A DNA stretch of 64,000 bases from Pseudalkalibacillus hwajinpoensis (GTDB lineage: Bacteria > Bacillota > Bacilli > Bacillales > Guptibacillaceae): NCBI RefSeq assembly GCF_039851965.1, contig NZ_CP156674.1:3720001-3784000 (forward strand), in the 5' to 3' direction. Numbering within the stretch: the first letter of the stretch is position 1; each line of letters opens with the position of its first letter. This document shows, one piece after another, positions 43,430-53,475 of the stretch. The notes below the pieces were generated by a model. That model was given only the letters and a program-made list of their open reading frames with translations. It did not search any database and was not told the DNA's origin. Made by a program: the position numbers and the translations under genes.

Positions 43430-44626
43430 ATGCCTTATATTGCGAGGATTTTGCTGGTGCTTCTATTCCTCTTTTTTCCTTTGTTTGGCTCCACTTCACT
43501 TGTGTTTGCGCAAGATGGTGAGGAAGAAGAGCCGGTTTCTGGTCAATTAGTAGACAAGCAGTTAAACTCCCTAGGATTACAGGAGATCCAGGCTTACTGG
43601 AACGAAGTAATCGAAGAGTATGGTGGTTTCTTACCGGAGAGTCAGAAAGGATCCTTTCTTGAATTTGTAAAAGGAGAGAAACAGTTCTCATTAAAGGCTT
43701 ATTTTATCGGGTTTTTAAAATTCCTTTTTCATGAATTACTTGTTCACGGGAAGCTTCTAGGAAGTCTGATTTTATTAACAATTTTTAGTATCCTTCTGCA
43801 GAACATGCAAAATGCGTTCGAGCATAAAGCTGTTAGTACAGTTGCTTATGCGATTACCTACATGGTATTGATTATTCTGGCGTTGAACAGTTTCCATGTG
43901 GCTATCCAATATACAGAGAACGCAATCGCAAATATGATGGGGTTTCTTTTAGCGTTAATTCCTTTATTACTGGCTTTAATGGCATCCGTTGGCGGGGTAG
44001 CATCAGTTGCTTTCTTTCATCCTATCGTATTGTTTCTAGTGAACACAGGGGGGCTGCTCATTCAAAAATTTGTACTACCAATGCTATTTCTTTCTGCGGT
44101 TCTAGCGATTGTCAGCACCATTAGTGAGCATTATAAAGTATCGCAGCTGTCCAACCTTATCCGTAACATTGCTATTGGGACCCTGGGTGTATTCTTTGCC
44201 ATATTTCTTGGTGTGATATCAGTTCAGGGGGCTACAACTGCAGTAGCTGATGGAATCACAATCCGAACAGCGAAGTTTGTAACTGGGAATTTCATCCCAG
44301 TTGTTGGGAGGATGTTCACAGATGCAACGGATACGGTACTAAGCGCTTCTGTTCTCCTGAAAAACACAGTGGGACTAGCTGGTGTTGTCATTCTATTGAT
44401 GATCTGCGCTTTTCCCGCGCTAAAGGTGCTAGCACTTGTGCTCATTTATAACATCGCAGCAGCAGTCATACAGCCATTAGGCGGGGGACCGATCATACAA
44501 TCATTAAACGTTATTTCAAAAAGTATTCTATTTATTTTTGCGGCATTAGCGATTGTATCTCTTATGTTCTTCCTGGCAGTTACGATTATCATAGCTTCCG
44601 GAAATATCACGCTAATGGTGCGCTAA
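43430..44626 (+). CDS. spoIIIAE: Stage III sporulation protein AE
   Basis: 398 residues: a signal-like N-terminal helix (about 3-23, ending near VFA), an acidic extracytoplasmic stretch, then eight or so membrane helices. Shows the family AVSTVAYAITYMVLIILAL and LIRNIAIGTLGVFFAIFLGV segments. ATG 43430 follows GGAGGGGAGG. An essential membrane component of the SpoIIIA-SpoIIQ complex. Confidence 0.95.
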   Translation: MPYIARILLVLLFLFFPLFGSTSLVFAQDGEEEEPVSGQLVDKQLNSLGLQEIQAYWNEVIEEYGGFLPESQKGSFLEFVKGEKQFSLKAYFIGFLKFLFHELLVHGKLLGSLILLTIFSILLQNMQNAFEHKAVSTVAYAITYMVLIILALNSFHVAIQYTENAIANMMGFLLALIPLLLALMASVGGVASVAFFHPIVLFLVNTGGLLIQKFVLPMLFLSAVLAIVSTISEHYKVSQLSNLIRNIAIGTLGVFFAIFLGVISVQGATTAVADGITIRTAKFVTGNFIPVVGRMFTDATDTVLSASVLLKNTVGLAGVVILLMICAFPALKVLALVLIYNIAAAVIQPLGGGPIIQSLNVISKSILFIFAALAIVSLMFFLAVTIIIASGNITLMVR

Positions 44627-44638
44627 TGGAGGGATTTG

Positions 44639-45238
44639 ATGGGGATTATTACAGGTTGGGTAACAAATATCATTGTGCTCATCCTGCTTGCGACAGTTCT
44701 TGAACTATTACTTCCGAACTCCAGTATGCAGCGTTATGTGAAAATGGTCATCGGATTAATGTTAATGGCGGTAATTCTTTCTCCTATCCTTTCCATTTTT
44801 ACAGAAGACTTTGATAGGCTGCTAAGGTCAGTGACAATTGAGGATGCGGCAGGCAGTGCAGAAATAGAAAATACCATTGAAACAAAGAAAAGTGAAATAC
44901 AAGCATCAAACGTTGCATATATTGAAGAACAAATGGCTGTCCAATTGCAAAGTCAGGTTGAAAAGGAGTTGAGAGAACGATTTGATCTTGAAATAAGCGA
45001 TGTAGCTTTAAACGTGACAGAAATTGAGGGTGAGAAGCAGATCGATCAAATTGCAGTTACAGTAAAGGAATCTGCGGATGATGGGTCTGTAAGCGAGATC
45101 GAGGCAGTGTCTGTGTCGTTAGCTGTAGAGGAAGTCAGTTCAACAGATAGTGAAGTAAGGAAAGTAGCCTATTTTCTTGCTGACGAATGGGAATTATACC
45201 CTAAACAGGTCGTGGTTCAGATGAAGGGAGGGGAGTAG
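44639..45238 (+). CDS. spoIIIAF: Stage III sporulation protein AF
   Basis: 199 residues: two N-terminal membrane helices (about 8-24 and 34-54), then a soluble, highly acidic domain with the ring-building fold found in secretion rings. ATG 44639 is chosen, five bases after GGAGGG; TTG 44636 is an unlikely alternative. Sits between AE and AG as in all known operons. Confidence 0.93.
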   Translation: MGIITGWVTNIIVLILLATVLELLLPNSSMQRYVKMVIGLMLMAVILSPILSIFTEDFDRLLRSVTIEDAAGSAEIENTIETKKSEIQASNVAYIEEQMAVQLQSQVEKELRERFDLEISDVALNVTEIEGEKQIDQIAVTVKESADDGSVSEIEAVSVSLAVEEVSSTDSEVRKVAYFLADEWELYPKQVVVQMKGGE

Positions 45239-45243
45239 GGTTC

Positions 45244-45882
45244 ATGGACAAACAATCAAAGAGCTGGCTTGATCAATTAAAAAAACCAAAGAAGAAGAAA
45301 GGTATACCACTTCTTTACTTAATTATCGCAGCATCGATTGGTATTGTATTCATGTTTGCCGGAAACTTCTTCTCAACCTCTGATCCTGACCAGGAAGTCT
45401 TTTCTGAACAGACTAATTCACCCGATAGCGATCCTGCATTCAATCACAGCAAGTCTAATCCCTCAACAATGGCAGAATATGAAAATGTATATGAAACACA
45501 ATTGAAAGAAGCACTGGATGAAGTAGCGGGTGTGTCCGATGCTACGGTTATAGTGAATTTAGATTCAACTGAAGAAAAGGTTATAGAGAAAAACAGGACT
45601 TCTACAGATAAATATACGTATGAAACACCCAATGAAGGTGGATCAAGAAAGATAGAAGAACAATCGAGCGAAGATCAGGTAGTCACTGTACAGAATGATA
45701 ACGGACAGGAACCAATTGTCATTAGCATAAAGAAACCTGTCGTGAGAGGGGTTGTCGTAGTGGCAATCGGGGCTGAGAATATGGAAGTAAAAAAAATGAT
45801 TGTAGATGCCGTTACAAGGCTATTAGATGTGAAAAGTCACCGCGTCATGGTACTGCCGAAGAAATTAAAGGGGGAATCATAA
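45244..45882 (+). CDS. spoIIIAG: Stage III sporulation protein AG
   Basis: 212 residues: cytoplasmic basic start (SWLDQLKKPKKKKG), one membrane helix (about 22-40), an acidic linker and the ring-forming domain with YETQLKEALDEVAGVSDATV. SpoIIIAG assembles the large ring spanning the intermembrane space. The ending VKSHRVMVLPKK is typical. Confidence 0.95.
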   Translation: MDKQSKSWLDQLKKPKKKKGIPLLYLIIAASIGIVFMFAGNFFSTSDPDQEVFSEQTNSPDSDPAFNHSKSNPSTMAEYENVYETQLKEALDEVAGVSDATVIVNLDSTEEKVIEKNRTSTDKYTYETPNEGGSRKIEEQSSEDQVVTVQNDNGQEPIVISIKKPVVRGVVVVAIGAENMEVKKMIVDAVTRLLDVKSHRVMVLPKKLKGES

Positions 45883-45883
45883 C

Positions 45884-46438
45884 ATGGTCTTAAAAAAGCA
45901 AACGGTTTGGTTGTTAACGATGCTTAGTTTAATCATTGTGCTCTCGGCTTACTACATTATGACACCTGGAACTGATGATGTTGCGTTTGTAGGCGATCAG
46001 GAACAGAGTGAAGAAGGTACAAAAGAAGACGCTAAGGAAACGAATGCTAGTGAGGATGATGTCATTACATCCAGTATCTCGAGTGACGAAGCTTTTGCCG
46101 CATTACGACTTGAAATCCAGGAGCAAAGAGATGCTGCAATTGAGGATTATACAGCAGTTATCGCAAGTGAAGCTTCTGCAGATCTTAGAAACGAAGCGCA
46201 TGAACAGCGTCAGGAGTTAATGGCCCTGTCGCAGAAAGAAGCGGTTTTAGAAAATGTAATTAAATCTGAGGGTTACAACGATGCAGTCGTTTACACACTT
46301 GATGATGAAAAAGTAAGAGTTATCGTAAAAGCAGATCAGCTATCAAACGAAGAAGCGAATAATATTATGGTACTGGCAGAAGAACAACTAGGTGAAGGGC
46401 ATCGAATTGCGGTTGAATTTCAGCCAGTAACTAAGTAA
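45884..46438 (+). CDS. spoIIIAH: Stage III sporulation protein AH
   Basis: 184 residues: one N-terminal membrane helix (8-26), an acidic linker (DDVAF...EDDVITS) and the YscJ/FliF-like ring domain with SKLRSEAHEQRQEL-type pattern (here ADLRNEAHEQRQEL). SpoIIIAH binds forespore SpoIIQ across the intermembrane space. It begins one base after the spoIIIAG stop region and is closed by a terminator. Confidence 0.95.
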   Translation: MVLKKQTVWLLTMLSLIIVLSAYYIMTPGTDDVAFVGDQEQSEEGTKEDAKETNASEDDVITSSISSDEAFAALRLEIQEQRDAAIEDYTAVIASEASADLRNEAHEQRQELMALSQKEAVLENVIKSEGYNDAVVYTLDDEKVRVIVKADQLSNEEANNIMVLAEEQLGEGHRIAVEFQPVTK

Positions 46439-46466
46439 AGATGGAGATCTCTCCATCTTTTTTATT
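46438..46466 (+). terminator. Terminator ending the spoIIIA operon
   Basis: AGATGGA/TCCATCT stem with GATC loop, overlapping the last codons, then TTTTTTA. Confidence 0.85.
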
Positions 46467-46803
46467 TGGCTTAACTATTGTTGAGACCATCCATTTTGAG
46501 CAGGTCTTAAAAGTTTTCTGTGGTTTTAATGAAAACGCTTTCTTTGTTTGTTAATCTAAAGGAGGGAATTCAGGTTTACTGTGTTTCTACCAACAGAACT
46601 GAAGATATGATATGATGAATAGGCTTAGGACCAGCTCGTATAGAATGGTCACAATCAAGGGTTTTGATTCTACATGCCTTTTGACGGACATACTATTGTA
46701 CGATTGAATTATGCTATAATCGTTATTAGTTGGAGAGTGTCTTCTGCATAGAATAACCCTCCTAATTATGTAAGCGCAAAAAATAGGACAAGGAGTGGAC
46801 ATC
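46467..46803 (+). promoter_or_regulatory. Upstream region of accB with an extended -10 promoter
   Basis: About 335 bases without a supported gene. TGCTATAAT at 46712-46720 is a near-perfect extended -10; no good -35 lies at the right distance, as is common for such promoters. No FapR-type palindrome was recognised. The remaining sequence is AT-rich and featureless. Confidence 0.55.
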
Positions 46804-47295
46804 TTGTTAAAAGTTCAAGAAATTCGGGAATTGATCAAACTAATTGATCAATCAAACATTGATGAATTTGAATATGAAAGTGACGGATCAAAAATTGTTT
46901 TAAAGAAAAACGAAGTAAAATATGCTGAAACGCCGGCTCAGGCGCCTGTTGAGCAGCCAGCTCCTCAAGAAGTAGCAGCGCCTGTAAAACAATCTGTAAC
47001 AGCAACTGCTAAAGAAGCCTCTGCTGAAGATTCAACAGAGAAGAAGCAGGATGAATCATTACATAAAATTGAATCACCAATGGTGGGGACGTTCTACGCT
47101 CGACCTAATCCTGAAACTGATGCCTACGTAAAAACTGGTGAAAAGGTTTCAGAAGACAGCGTGGTGTGTATTATTGAAGCAATGAAGCTTTTCAATGAGA
47201 TTGAAGCTGAAGTAAATGGAGAAATTGTAGAAATGTTAGTAGAGGATGGCCAACTAGTTGAATACGGGCAGCCTCTGTTCCTAGTGAAAGCATAG
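46804..47295 (+). CDS. accB: Acetyl-CoA carboxylase biotin carboxyl carrier protein
   Basis: Carries biotin between the carboxylase (AccC) and carboxyltransferase in fatty acid synthesis. The 163 residues begin [16 protein letters not shown], have a Pro/Ala/Gln-rich hinge (about 42-80) and a C-terminal biotinyl domain with the modified lysine in EAMKLFNE (K128). Start TTG 46804 lies six bases after AAGGAGTG; GTG 46795 falls inside that site. It forms an operon with accC and yqhY. Confidence 0.95.
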   Translation: MLKVQEIRELIKLIDQSNIDEFEYESDGSKIVLKKNEVKYAETPAQAPVEQPAPQEVAAPVKQSVTATAKEASAEDSTEKKQDESLHKIESPMVGTFYARPNPETDAYVKTGEKVSEDSVVCIIEAMKLFNEIEAEVNGEIVEMLVEDGQLVEYGQPLFLVKA

Positions 47296-47306
47296 GTGAT
47301 GCGAAT

Positions 47307-48674
47307 ATGGAAATTAAAAAATTACTCGTAGCAAATCGAGGGGAAATCGCTGTACGTATTATTCGCGCCTGTGAAGAAATGGGCATTGAAACCGTAGCGG
47401 TTTACTCTCAGGCTGATAAGGAAGCGTTGCACGTCAGACTTGCGGATGAAGCATATTGTATTGGACCTACAGCGGCAAAAGACAGTTATTTGAATTTCAC
47501 AAACATTATGAGTATCGCAACGGTCACCGGGGTGGATGCGATTCATCCAGGATACGGTTTCTTAGCTGAGAATGCCGATTTTGCAGAGCTTTGTAGAGAG
47601 TGCAATATTACGTTTGTAGGCCCGAGCCCTGAAGCCATTAATCGAATGGGTACGAAAGATGTGGCCAGAACGACCATGAAAGAAGCGGGAGTTCCAATCG
47701 TTCCTGGTTCACAAGGCATCATTAAAGACGCGGACGAAGCAGTGTCACTTGCAAATGAAATGGGCTACCCGGTCATCATTAAAGCAACAGCTGGTGGTGG
47801 CGGTAAAGGGATCCGTATTGCAAAAGATGAGAATGAACTTGTTAAAGGGATTAATATCACCCAACAGGAAGCATCGACTGCATTTGGTAATCCAGGTGTT
47901 TATATTGAGAAATTTATTGAGGATTTCCGCCATGTGGAAATTCAGGTGCTCGCTGATAACCACGGAAATGCAATCCATCTTGGTGAGCGTGATTGCTCAA
48001 TTCAAAGGCGTTTACAAAAGCTTGTTGAAGAAACCCCATCTCCTGCTCTTGATGCATCGATCAGACAAAAAATGGGAGACGCAGCAGTTCGTGCTGCTAA
48101 AGCGGTTGATTACTCCGGTGCGGGTACAGTTGAGTTTATTTTTGAACCAACAGGGAATTTTTACTTTATGGAAATGAATACAAGGATTCAAGTTGAGCAT
48201 CCGGTAACTGAAATGGTAACTGGGATTGACTTAATCAAAGAACAAATCAGGGCAGCTTCTGATGAAACACTTCGGTATACTCAAGAAGATGTAACCTTTA
48301 AAGGGTGGGCGATCGAGTGTCGCATCAATGCAGAAGATCCTGACAAGAAATTTATGCCATCACCTGGTAAAGTAGACATGTACCTTCCACCAGGTGGGTT
48401 TGGTGTTCGTGTTGACTCTGCTGTATATCCTGGTTACGACATTTTGCCATTTTATGATTCAATGGTAGCGAAATTGATTACTTATGCAGATACGCGAGAA
48501 GAAGCAATCGCACGAATGAAGCGTGCACTAGGAGAATTTGTCGTTGAAGGTGTGAAAACAACGATTCCGTTTCACATGCGTTTAATGAATCACGAAAAGT
48601 TTGTGAGTGGAGAATTTAACACGAAATTTCTAGAAAAATACGATCTGACAGAACAAACAACGAATTCTAAGTGA
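47307..48674 (+). CDS. accC: Acetyl-CoA carboxylase, biotin carboxylase subunit
   Basis: ATP-grasp enzyme that carboxylates biotin on AccB with bicarbonate. The 455-residue protein shows [17 protein letters not shown] (5-21), [12 protein letters not shown], the glycine-rich ATP loop [12 protein letters not shown] near 158-169, and the catalytic [18 protein letters not shown] 47307 follows AGGTGATG, 11 bases after accB. Confidence 0.97.
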   Translation: MEIKKLLVANRGEIAVRIIRACEEMGIETVAVYSQADKEALHVRLADEAYCIGPTAAKDSYLNFTNIMSIATVTGVDAIHPGYGFLAENADFAELCRECNITFVGPSPEAINRMGTKDVARTTMKEAGVPIVPGSQGIIKDADEAVSLANEMGYPVIIKATAGGGGKGIRIAKDENELVKGINITQQEASTAFGNPGVYIEKFIEDFRHVEIQVLADNHGNAIHLGERDCSIQRRLQKLVEETPSPALDASIRQKMGDAAVRAAKAVDYSGAGTVEFIFEPTGNFYFMEMNTRIQVEHPVTEMVTGIDLIKEQIRAASDETLRYTQEDVTFKGWAIECRINAEDPDKKFMPSPGKVDMYLPPGGFGVRVDSAVYPGYDILPFYDSMVAKLITYADTREEAIARMKRALGEFVVEGVKTTIPFHMRLMNHEKFVSGEFNTKFLEKYDLTEQTTNSK

Positions 48675-48684
48675 GGTGTTCAAA

Positions 48685-49080
48685 ATGAATGAACTTCAAT
48701 CATTTGAAATGGAAGAGCACGATACTGGACTTGGAAAAGTCGAAATATCACCAGAGGTTATCGAGGTCATTGGAAGCATTGCTGCATCTGAAGTAGATGG
48801 AGTAGCTGAAATGAGAGGCAATTTTGCTTCTGGCGTTGTTGAGCGCTTCGGGCGCAAAGATCACCGAAAAGGTGTGAAAGTTGAACTTGACGAAGGCGGC
48901 ATTATTCTTGATGCTTACGTTGTCGTAAGCTACGGGCTTTCCATCCCGGAAGTATGTGAGAAAGTTCAAGAAAATATTCGACAGGCTCTTCTTACAATGA
49001 CTGCTCTTGAAATTAGTGCAGTTAACATCAGTGTTGTAGGCATTACTTTTGATAAAAAAGAGCAGGAAAACGAAGAATAA
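48685..49080 (+). CDS. yqhY: Asp23/Gls24 family protein YqhY
   Basis: 131 residues with the Asp23 pattern GKVEISPEVIEVIGSIAASEVDGV (seen as ISPEVIEVIGSIAASEV, about 20-36) and VAEMRG. In B. subtilis YqhY associates with acetyl-CoA carboxylase, and loss of it disturbs fatty acid synthesis, which fits its place after accC. ATG 48685 follows GAGGTG. A terminator follows immediately. Confidence 0.93.
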   Translation: MNELQSFEMEEHDTGLGKVEISPEVIEVIGSIAASEVDGVAEMRGNFASGVVERFGRKDHRKGVKVELDEGGIILDAYVVVSYGLSIPEVCEKVQENIRQALLTMTALEISAVNISVVGITFDKKEQENEE

Positions 49081-49108
49081 GCAGCGGGGACCTTCCCCCT
49101 GCTTTTTT
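49080..49108 (+). terminator. Terminator ending accB-accC-yqhY
   Basis: GCAG-C-GGGGA pairs with TCCCC-CTGC (one bulged C), loop CCT, then six T. Confidence 0.88.
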
Positions 49109-49209
49109 GTTTGGAGTAAACGGATGCTTCAATGGAAAACCTGTATTTGTCCTCTACAATATGCTATTATCTATTGGTATAGCAATATAAGCGTAAAGGG
49201 AGTATAGCA

Positions 49210-49596
49210 ATGAAAAGAAGACATGCAAGAGAAAAAGCCATCCAGGTATTGTTTCAAATAGATGTAACAGACACCGATCCACGCGAGGCATTAGAACATG
49301 TATTGAATGAAGGAGAAGGTGATGAATTTCTATCTGAGCTTGTCTTCGGAACGCTTGATAACCTCGAAAAGATAGATGAAGTAATTAAAGAGAATCTTGT
49401 GAATTGGAGCTTTAGCAGAATTGGAAACGTCGACCGTTCGGTACTTCGTATGGCTTCATATGAAATGGTTATAAGGGATGACATCCCAGTTAATGTTAGT
49501 TTAAATGAAGCGGTAGAATTAGCAAAACTGTTCGGAGGAGAAGAATCAGGACGGTTTGTTAATGGTGTCCTCTCCAAAATTATTCAAAAAGATTAG
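49210..49596 (+). CDS. nusB: Transcription antitermination factor NusB
   Basis: 128-residue all-helical protein that binds boxA RNA with NusE and supports rRNA antitermination. Family marks: RRHAREKAIQVLFQID (3-18), NVDRSVLRMASYEM and the C-terminal GGEESGRFVNGVLSKI. ATG 49210 follows AAAGGGAG. An extended -10-like TGCTATTAT lies at 49162-49170. It opens the nusB-xseA-xseB-ispA run. Confidence 0.95.
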   Translation: MKRRHAREKAIQVLFQIDVTDTDPREALEHVLNEGEGDEFLSELVFGTLDNLEKIDEVIKENLVNWSFSRIGNVDRSVLRMASYEMVIRDDIPVNVSLNEAVELAKLFGGEESGRFVNGVLSKIIQKD

Positions 49597-49615
49597 GGCA
49601 AGAGGAGGGGAATGT

Positions 49616-50974
49616 ATGAAAGCTGATCGCTATATCACAGTAACTGCCCTCACAAGGCATGTGAAGCGGATGATTGATAATGAACCTGCGCTTCAGGATG
49701 TCTGGCTTCGAGGTGAATTATCGAACGTTAAGCTTCATAATAGAGGGCATTTATACTTTACAGTGAAAGATGATAAGTCACGTGTGCAGGCGGTTATGTT
49801 TGCAGGAAACAATCGCCATATGAAGTTCAAACCAGAAAGTGGTATGAAGGTTCTGATACGAGGTGAAATTTCTGTATTTGAGCCCTACGGACAATATCAG
49901 TTATACGCCAAAGAAATGCAGCCGGACGGAATAGGGAATCTGTATCTCGCCTACGAAGAATTAAAGCGTAAGCTCGAATTAGAAGGGCTTTTTTCTGAGA
50001 ATCGCAAGCAACCGATTCCTCGTTACCCAACAGAGATCGGTGTCATTACATCTCCTACAGGTGCCGCTATTCGCGACATCTTCACGACAATTAAGAGGCG
50101 CTATCCTGCTGCGAGAATCACTGTGTTTCCCGTGCTTGTTCAGGGTAATAGTGCGAAAGGATCAATTGTACAAGCCATTCAAATGGCTAATGCAATGAAT
50201 ATGCTTGATGTCCTAATTGTTGGACGCGGTGGTGGATCAATTGAAGAACTATGGGCTTTTAATGAAGAATTAGTAGCAAGGAGTATAGCAAATTCAACTA
50301 TTCCTGTAATTTCAGCTGTTGGTCATGAAACGGACTTTACAATTGCTGATTTTGTAGCGGATTTAAGAGCACCTACTCCTACCGGTGCTGCAGAACTAGC
50401 AGTCCCAAGCGTTATCGAGCTGAAAGATCGACTAGAGCAAAGAGTACATAGGTCAACAAGAGCAATGAAAGAAAAACTGCTATCAGAGCGAGAAAGGTTA
50501 ACAAATCTGCAGAAATCCTATGCTTTTCGGTATCCTGATCAGCTGTTAAGGCAAAAAGAGCAAGAATTAGATTTGCAAGTAGATCGCCTTCAAAAAACAA
50601 TGAAGCGACTGCTCATCCATACGAATGAGCGCGTCGAACGAAATCACAAACAGCTAATTAAGCAGCATCCTGACCGACTTCTAAAAGAAGCTTCTCTAGA
50701 ATTGAGTGAATTAAAAAGCTCCTTACATAAGGAGATGCAAAGAGTTCTTAAGGGTAAGCAACGAGATTTTTCACTAGCTGCGGGCAAGTTGAATGCAATG
50801 AGCCCACTGAAAGTAATGGAGCGAGGCTACAGTCTTGCTTATAAAGAAGAGGAACTCATTAAATCAGTTAAACAGGTACAACCAGGTGACGTACTTAAAA
50901 TAGACATGACTGATGGGAAAATTGATTGCCACGTATGGGGAATAGAGGAGAGTGAATCAAATGGAGACAAATGA
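49616..50974 (+). CDS. xseA: Exodeoxyribonuclease VII large subunit
   Basis: Degrades single-stranded DNA into oligonucleotides together with XseB. The 452-residue protein has an N-terminal OB fold ([16 protein letters not shown]), the catalytic region with [27 protein letters not shown] and [12 protein letters not shown], then a long coiled coil (about 270-385). ATG 49616 is set by GAGGAGGGG. It ends overlapping xseB by 14 bases. Confidence 0.96.
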   Translation: MKADRYITVTALTRHVKRMIDNEPALQDVWLRGELSNVKLHNRGHLYFTVKDDKSRVQAVMFAGNNRHMKFKPESGMKVLIRGEISVFEPYGQYQLYAKEMQPDGIGNLYLAYEELKRKLELEGLFSENRKQPIPRYPTEIGVITSPTGAAIRDIFTTIKRRYPAARITVFPVLVQGNSAKGSIVQAIQMANAMNMLDVLIVGRGGGSIEELWAFNEELVARSIANSTIPVISAVGHETDFTIADFVADLRAPTPTGAAELAVPSVIELKDRLEQRVHRSTRAMKEKLLSERERLTNLQKSYAFRYPDQLLRQKEQELDLQVDRLQKTMKRLLIHTNERVERNHKQLIKQHPDRLLKEASLELSELKSSLHKEMQRVLKGKQRDFSLAAGKLNAMSPLKVMERGYSLAYKEEELIKSVKQVQPGDVLKIDMTDGKIDCHVWGIEESESNGDK

Positions 50975-51197
50975 GAACGTAACGTTTGAAGAAGCAATGC
51001 AGAAACTAGAACAAATTGTAGGTGCGCTTGAAGAAGGTAATGTTCCACTTGAAAAAGCAATCTCTCTGTTTCAGGAAGGCATGAACTTATCAAACTTATG
51101 CCATGAGAAACTTCAATCAATTGAAGGGAAGATGGATCAGATCGTAGAAGAGAACGGTGAAATTAAACGTTTCTCAGTACAGGAGGATGAAGCGTGA
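50961..51197 (+). CDS. xseB: Exodeoxyribonuclease VII small subunit
   Basis: 78-residue helical partner of XseA with the family core [26 protein letters not shown] (seen as [12 protein letters not shown], then [15 protein letters not shown]). ATG 50961 follows AGGAGAG; GTG 50952 is a less likely start. It overlaps both xseA and ispA, so all three are coupled. Confidence 0.95.
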   Translation: METNENVTFEEAMQKLEQIVGALEEGNVPLEKAISLFQEGMNLSNLCHEKLQSIEGKMDQIVEENGEIKRFSVQEDEA

Positions 51198-52075
51198 CCT
51201 CTGATTTAATGGCTTATATGAATAAAAAAAAAGAGCTTCTGGATCATAAGCTTCCAGCCTTTATTGAAAGTGTTGAGATGCCTGAGTCGTTAAAAGACGC
51301 TATGATTTATTCCATAAATGCCGGGGGAAAGCGAATTAGACCGATTCTAATGCTTGCTACTGTAGAAGCATTTGGTGAATCGATTGAAGAGGCCATTCCT
51401 GTTGCATGTGCAGTAGAAATGATTCATACTTATTCTCTTATTCATGATGATCTGCCCGCAATGGATGATGATGACTTAAGAAGAGGTAAGCCGACAAATC
51501 ATAAAGTGTTTGGAGAAGCGGCTGCTATTCTTTCTGGTGATGCTCTCCTCACCCAGAGTTTCGAAGTTATTGCAGATTCAACTTTGAAAAATGAACAAAA
51601 AGTGAAGCTCATTAAGCTGCTTTCTTATTCTGCGGGACCGGCAGGTATGGTCGGTGGTCAAATGGCTGATCTTAACGGAGAGAAGCAGGAATTAACACTT
51701 GAACAGCTCGAGTACATTCATCATCATAAAACTGGAAAGCTTCTTGTCTATTCAGTTTTAGCTGGAGCGATTATTGCGAACGCAAATGAAGAGCAGATGG
51801 AGCATTTGAAAGAATTTGGGGAACATATGGGCCTTTCCTTTCAAATCAGCGACGATATTCTTGATGTTGAAGGCGATCAGGATAAAATTGGAAAGCTTCC
51901 CGGGAGCGATGAAAATAAGGAGAAAAGCACCTATCCTAAACTTCTCACATTAACCGGCGCCAAAGAAAAATTGACCTTTCATTTTGAAGAAGCATTGAAG
52001 CATTTAACTGCCACAGGTATAGATGATAAAAGATTAGAATCGATTGCAAAGTTTATTGTAGATCGTGACCATTAA
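51194..52075 (+). CDS. ispA: Farnesyl diphosphate synthase (geranyltranstransferase)
   Basis: Condenses IPP with DMAPP and GPP to farnesyl diphosphate. The 293-residue helical enzyme has the first aspartate-rich motif [10 protein letters not shown] (88-97), GGKRIRP near 47-53, and the second motif DDILD followed by the family [20 protein letters not shown] segment. GTG 51194 follows AGGAGG and overlaps xseB by four bases. The next element on the strand is the OLE RNA, then dxs of the same isoprenoid pathway. Confidence 0.96.
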   Translation: MTSDLMAYMNKKKELLDHKLPAFIESVEMPESLKDAMIYSINAGGKRIRPILMLATVEAFGESIEEAIPVACAVEMIHTYSLIHDDLPAMDDDDLRRGKPTNHKVFGEAAAILSGDALLTQSFEVIADSTLKNEQKVKLIKLLSYSAGPAGMVGGQMADLNGEKQELTLEQLEYIHHHKTGKLLVYSVLAGAIIANANEEQMEHLKEFGEHMGLSFQISDDILDVEGDQDKIGKLPGSDENKEKSTYPKLLTLTGAKEKLTFHFEEALKHLTATGIDDKRLESIAKFIVDRDH

Positions 52076-52084
52076 CACATATAA

Positions 52085-52113
52085 TTGAGTATTACCATAT
52101 CCTATGGTATAAT
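52085..52113 (+). promoter_or_regulatory. Promoter of the OLE RNA
   Basis: TTGAGT (52085-52090), exactly 17 bases, TATAAT (52108-52113); predicted start about 52120. Independent of the ispA operon read-through. Confidence 0.8.
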
Positions 52114-52119
52114 AAAATA

Positions 52120-52817
52120 AGACTGAGTGGTGCAGTATTCTAGTCAGTCCGGCATTTCTGAAGGCGGGCCTAAAAATCCGCCATAGGGCACATCGATGAA
52201 GTTCCTGGTGTTGGCTTGAGTCGCCCAGATTTGGGTCGATGCTGGGAGTTAAGGTTGCAGGGCGATCCACAAAGGCATGTGGGCGTTGACCCTGCTTCCG
52301 CGGAGGCCCATTCTTGTAGCAGTGCGGTTAACGCTGCCTGCTATGAATTGGGGTATGAACCTGTTTCAGCCGCATGGGAACGCGGTTGAACAGCGTAGCC
52401 TGCCTTGAGTGGAGCTAGAGGGGATTATGGATTATTGGAAATTTGCAGCTCGGCCGGCAGCTTTTTTCCTACCACCCATATGAAATCTGCTCTGCAAAAG
52501 AGGCTAGGAAATGATCAGGACTGTTGAGGAAAACTCCTAGACTGTTCCGAGTGACACTTAAAGGGGATTATAGTGCGGACTAAGTGGTAATCCAGTCTAG
52601 CGCATGGTGACACGCTAAGACGGATGTAAAGGGAAACCGCCTGAATGGCGACGTTCGGGTATCCGTTTGGGAAAACCTACTGGACCTAAGCCGCAGTCTT
52701 TACTCTTTAAGTGACCACTCTGCGATACATACGACAACAGGGGTGTTCAGCTGACAGGGAACAGGGGGCATTTATCTGACCCCTTGGGCTCCCTGTTAGT
52801 TTTGAACACCTATTTTT
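52120..52817 (+). ncRNA. ole: OLE RNA (ornate, large, extremophilic)
   Basis: A 700-base non-coding stretch, GC-richer than its surroundings and without a credible ORF. It lies between ispA and a gene for an OapA-like membrane protein, followed by dxs, which is the diagnostic genomic context of OLE RNA. It contains many complementary arms, for example GTCCGGCATT...GGCGGGCC near the 5' end. The 3' end is a nested hairpin: GGTGTTCA (52742)/TGAACACC (52803) enclosing ACAGGGA/TCCCTGT and AGGGG/CCCCT, then TATTTTTAT. OLE forms a membrane-bound ribonucleoprotein with OapA; in Bacillus halodurans its loss impairs growth in cold, alcohols and raised Mg. The 5' and 3' ends given are predictions from promoter and terminator. 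Confidence 0.92.
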
Positions 52818-52847
52818 ATGTGATTATATAATGGACAAGGAGTAGAT

Positions 52848-53456
52848 ATGAAAGCATCCGTATCAAAATCCATAAACTGGAGTTTAGCTATTGCCGTTAT
52901 CACACTTGTGTTAGCGGCTATTTTTTCAATTATATCAACTGCTGTTTTAAGTGGTGTATCGTGGGCAATTGGTATGCTCGTTGTTCTATTAATCGTTCTG
53001 ATAGGCATTTTCTTTGATACAATAGGTGTAGCCTCAACAGCAGCAAATGAAGTTCCATTTCATGCGATGGCTGCAGAGCGACTTACTGGTGCCAAGCATG
53101 CTATTTTTGTTACTCGAAATGCAGATCGTGTAGCAAGCTTTTGTAATGATGTCATTGGCGATATTTCGGGTATTATAAGTGGTACAGCTTCTGCCACCGT
53201 AGTCGTTCAATTGACACTTCAACTTGGACATGGTGAAGGATCTTTGTTTCAATATATAATATCAGTAGTATTTACAAGTATCATTGCAGCGTTAACGGTT
53301 GGCGGAAAAGCGCTCGGTAAAACATTTGCCATATACTTTTCAACAGGGATCATCTTTCAAGTTGGACGGTTCCTATATTTTGTAGAAAACACATTTAAAA
53401 TTAAGATGGTTGGTAATCAGACAAAAAAGAAAAAAGATAACCGTAAATCGAAATAA
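52848..53456 (+). CDS. oapA: OLE-associated membrane protein OapA
   Basis: 202 residues with four hydrophobic segments (about 12-35, 40-62, 110-130, 140-165) and a basic tail ([10 protein letters not shown]). The motif [20 protein letters not shown] followed by [25 protein letters not shown] (seen in two parts at about 62-105) is the conserved OapA core. OapA binds OLE RNA and holds it at the membrane. ATG 52848 follows AAGGAG, 31 bases after the predicted end of OLE, and dxs begins 19 bases after the stop. Confidence 0.92.
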   Translation: MKASVSKSINWSLAIAVITLVLAAIFSIISTAVLSGVSWAIGMLVVLLIVLIGIFFDTIGVASTAANEVPFHAMAAERLTGAKHAIFVTRNADRVASFCNDVIGDISGIISGTASATVVVQLTLQLGHGEGSLFQYIISVVFTSIIAALTVGGKALGKTFAIYFSTGIIFQVGRFLYFVENTFKIKMVGNQTKKKKDNRKSK

Positions 53457-53475
53457 AGAAGGGGAGGACATTCCC

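Noticed and set aside
46587..46802. Minus-strand frame of 71 codons upstream of accB
   Set aside because: No ribosome site, Cys/Tyr/Ser-rich random composition, and it overlaps the accB promoter.
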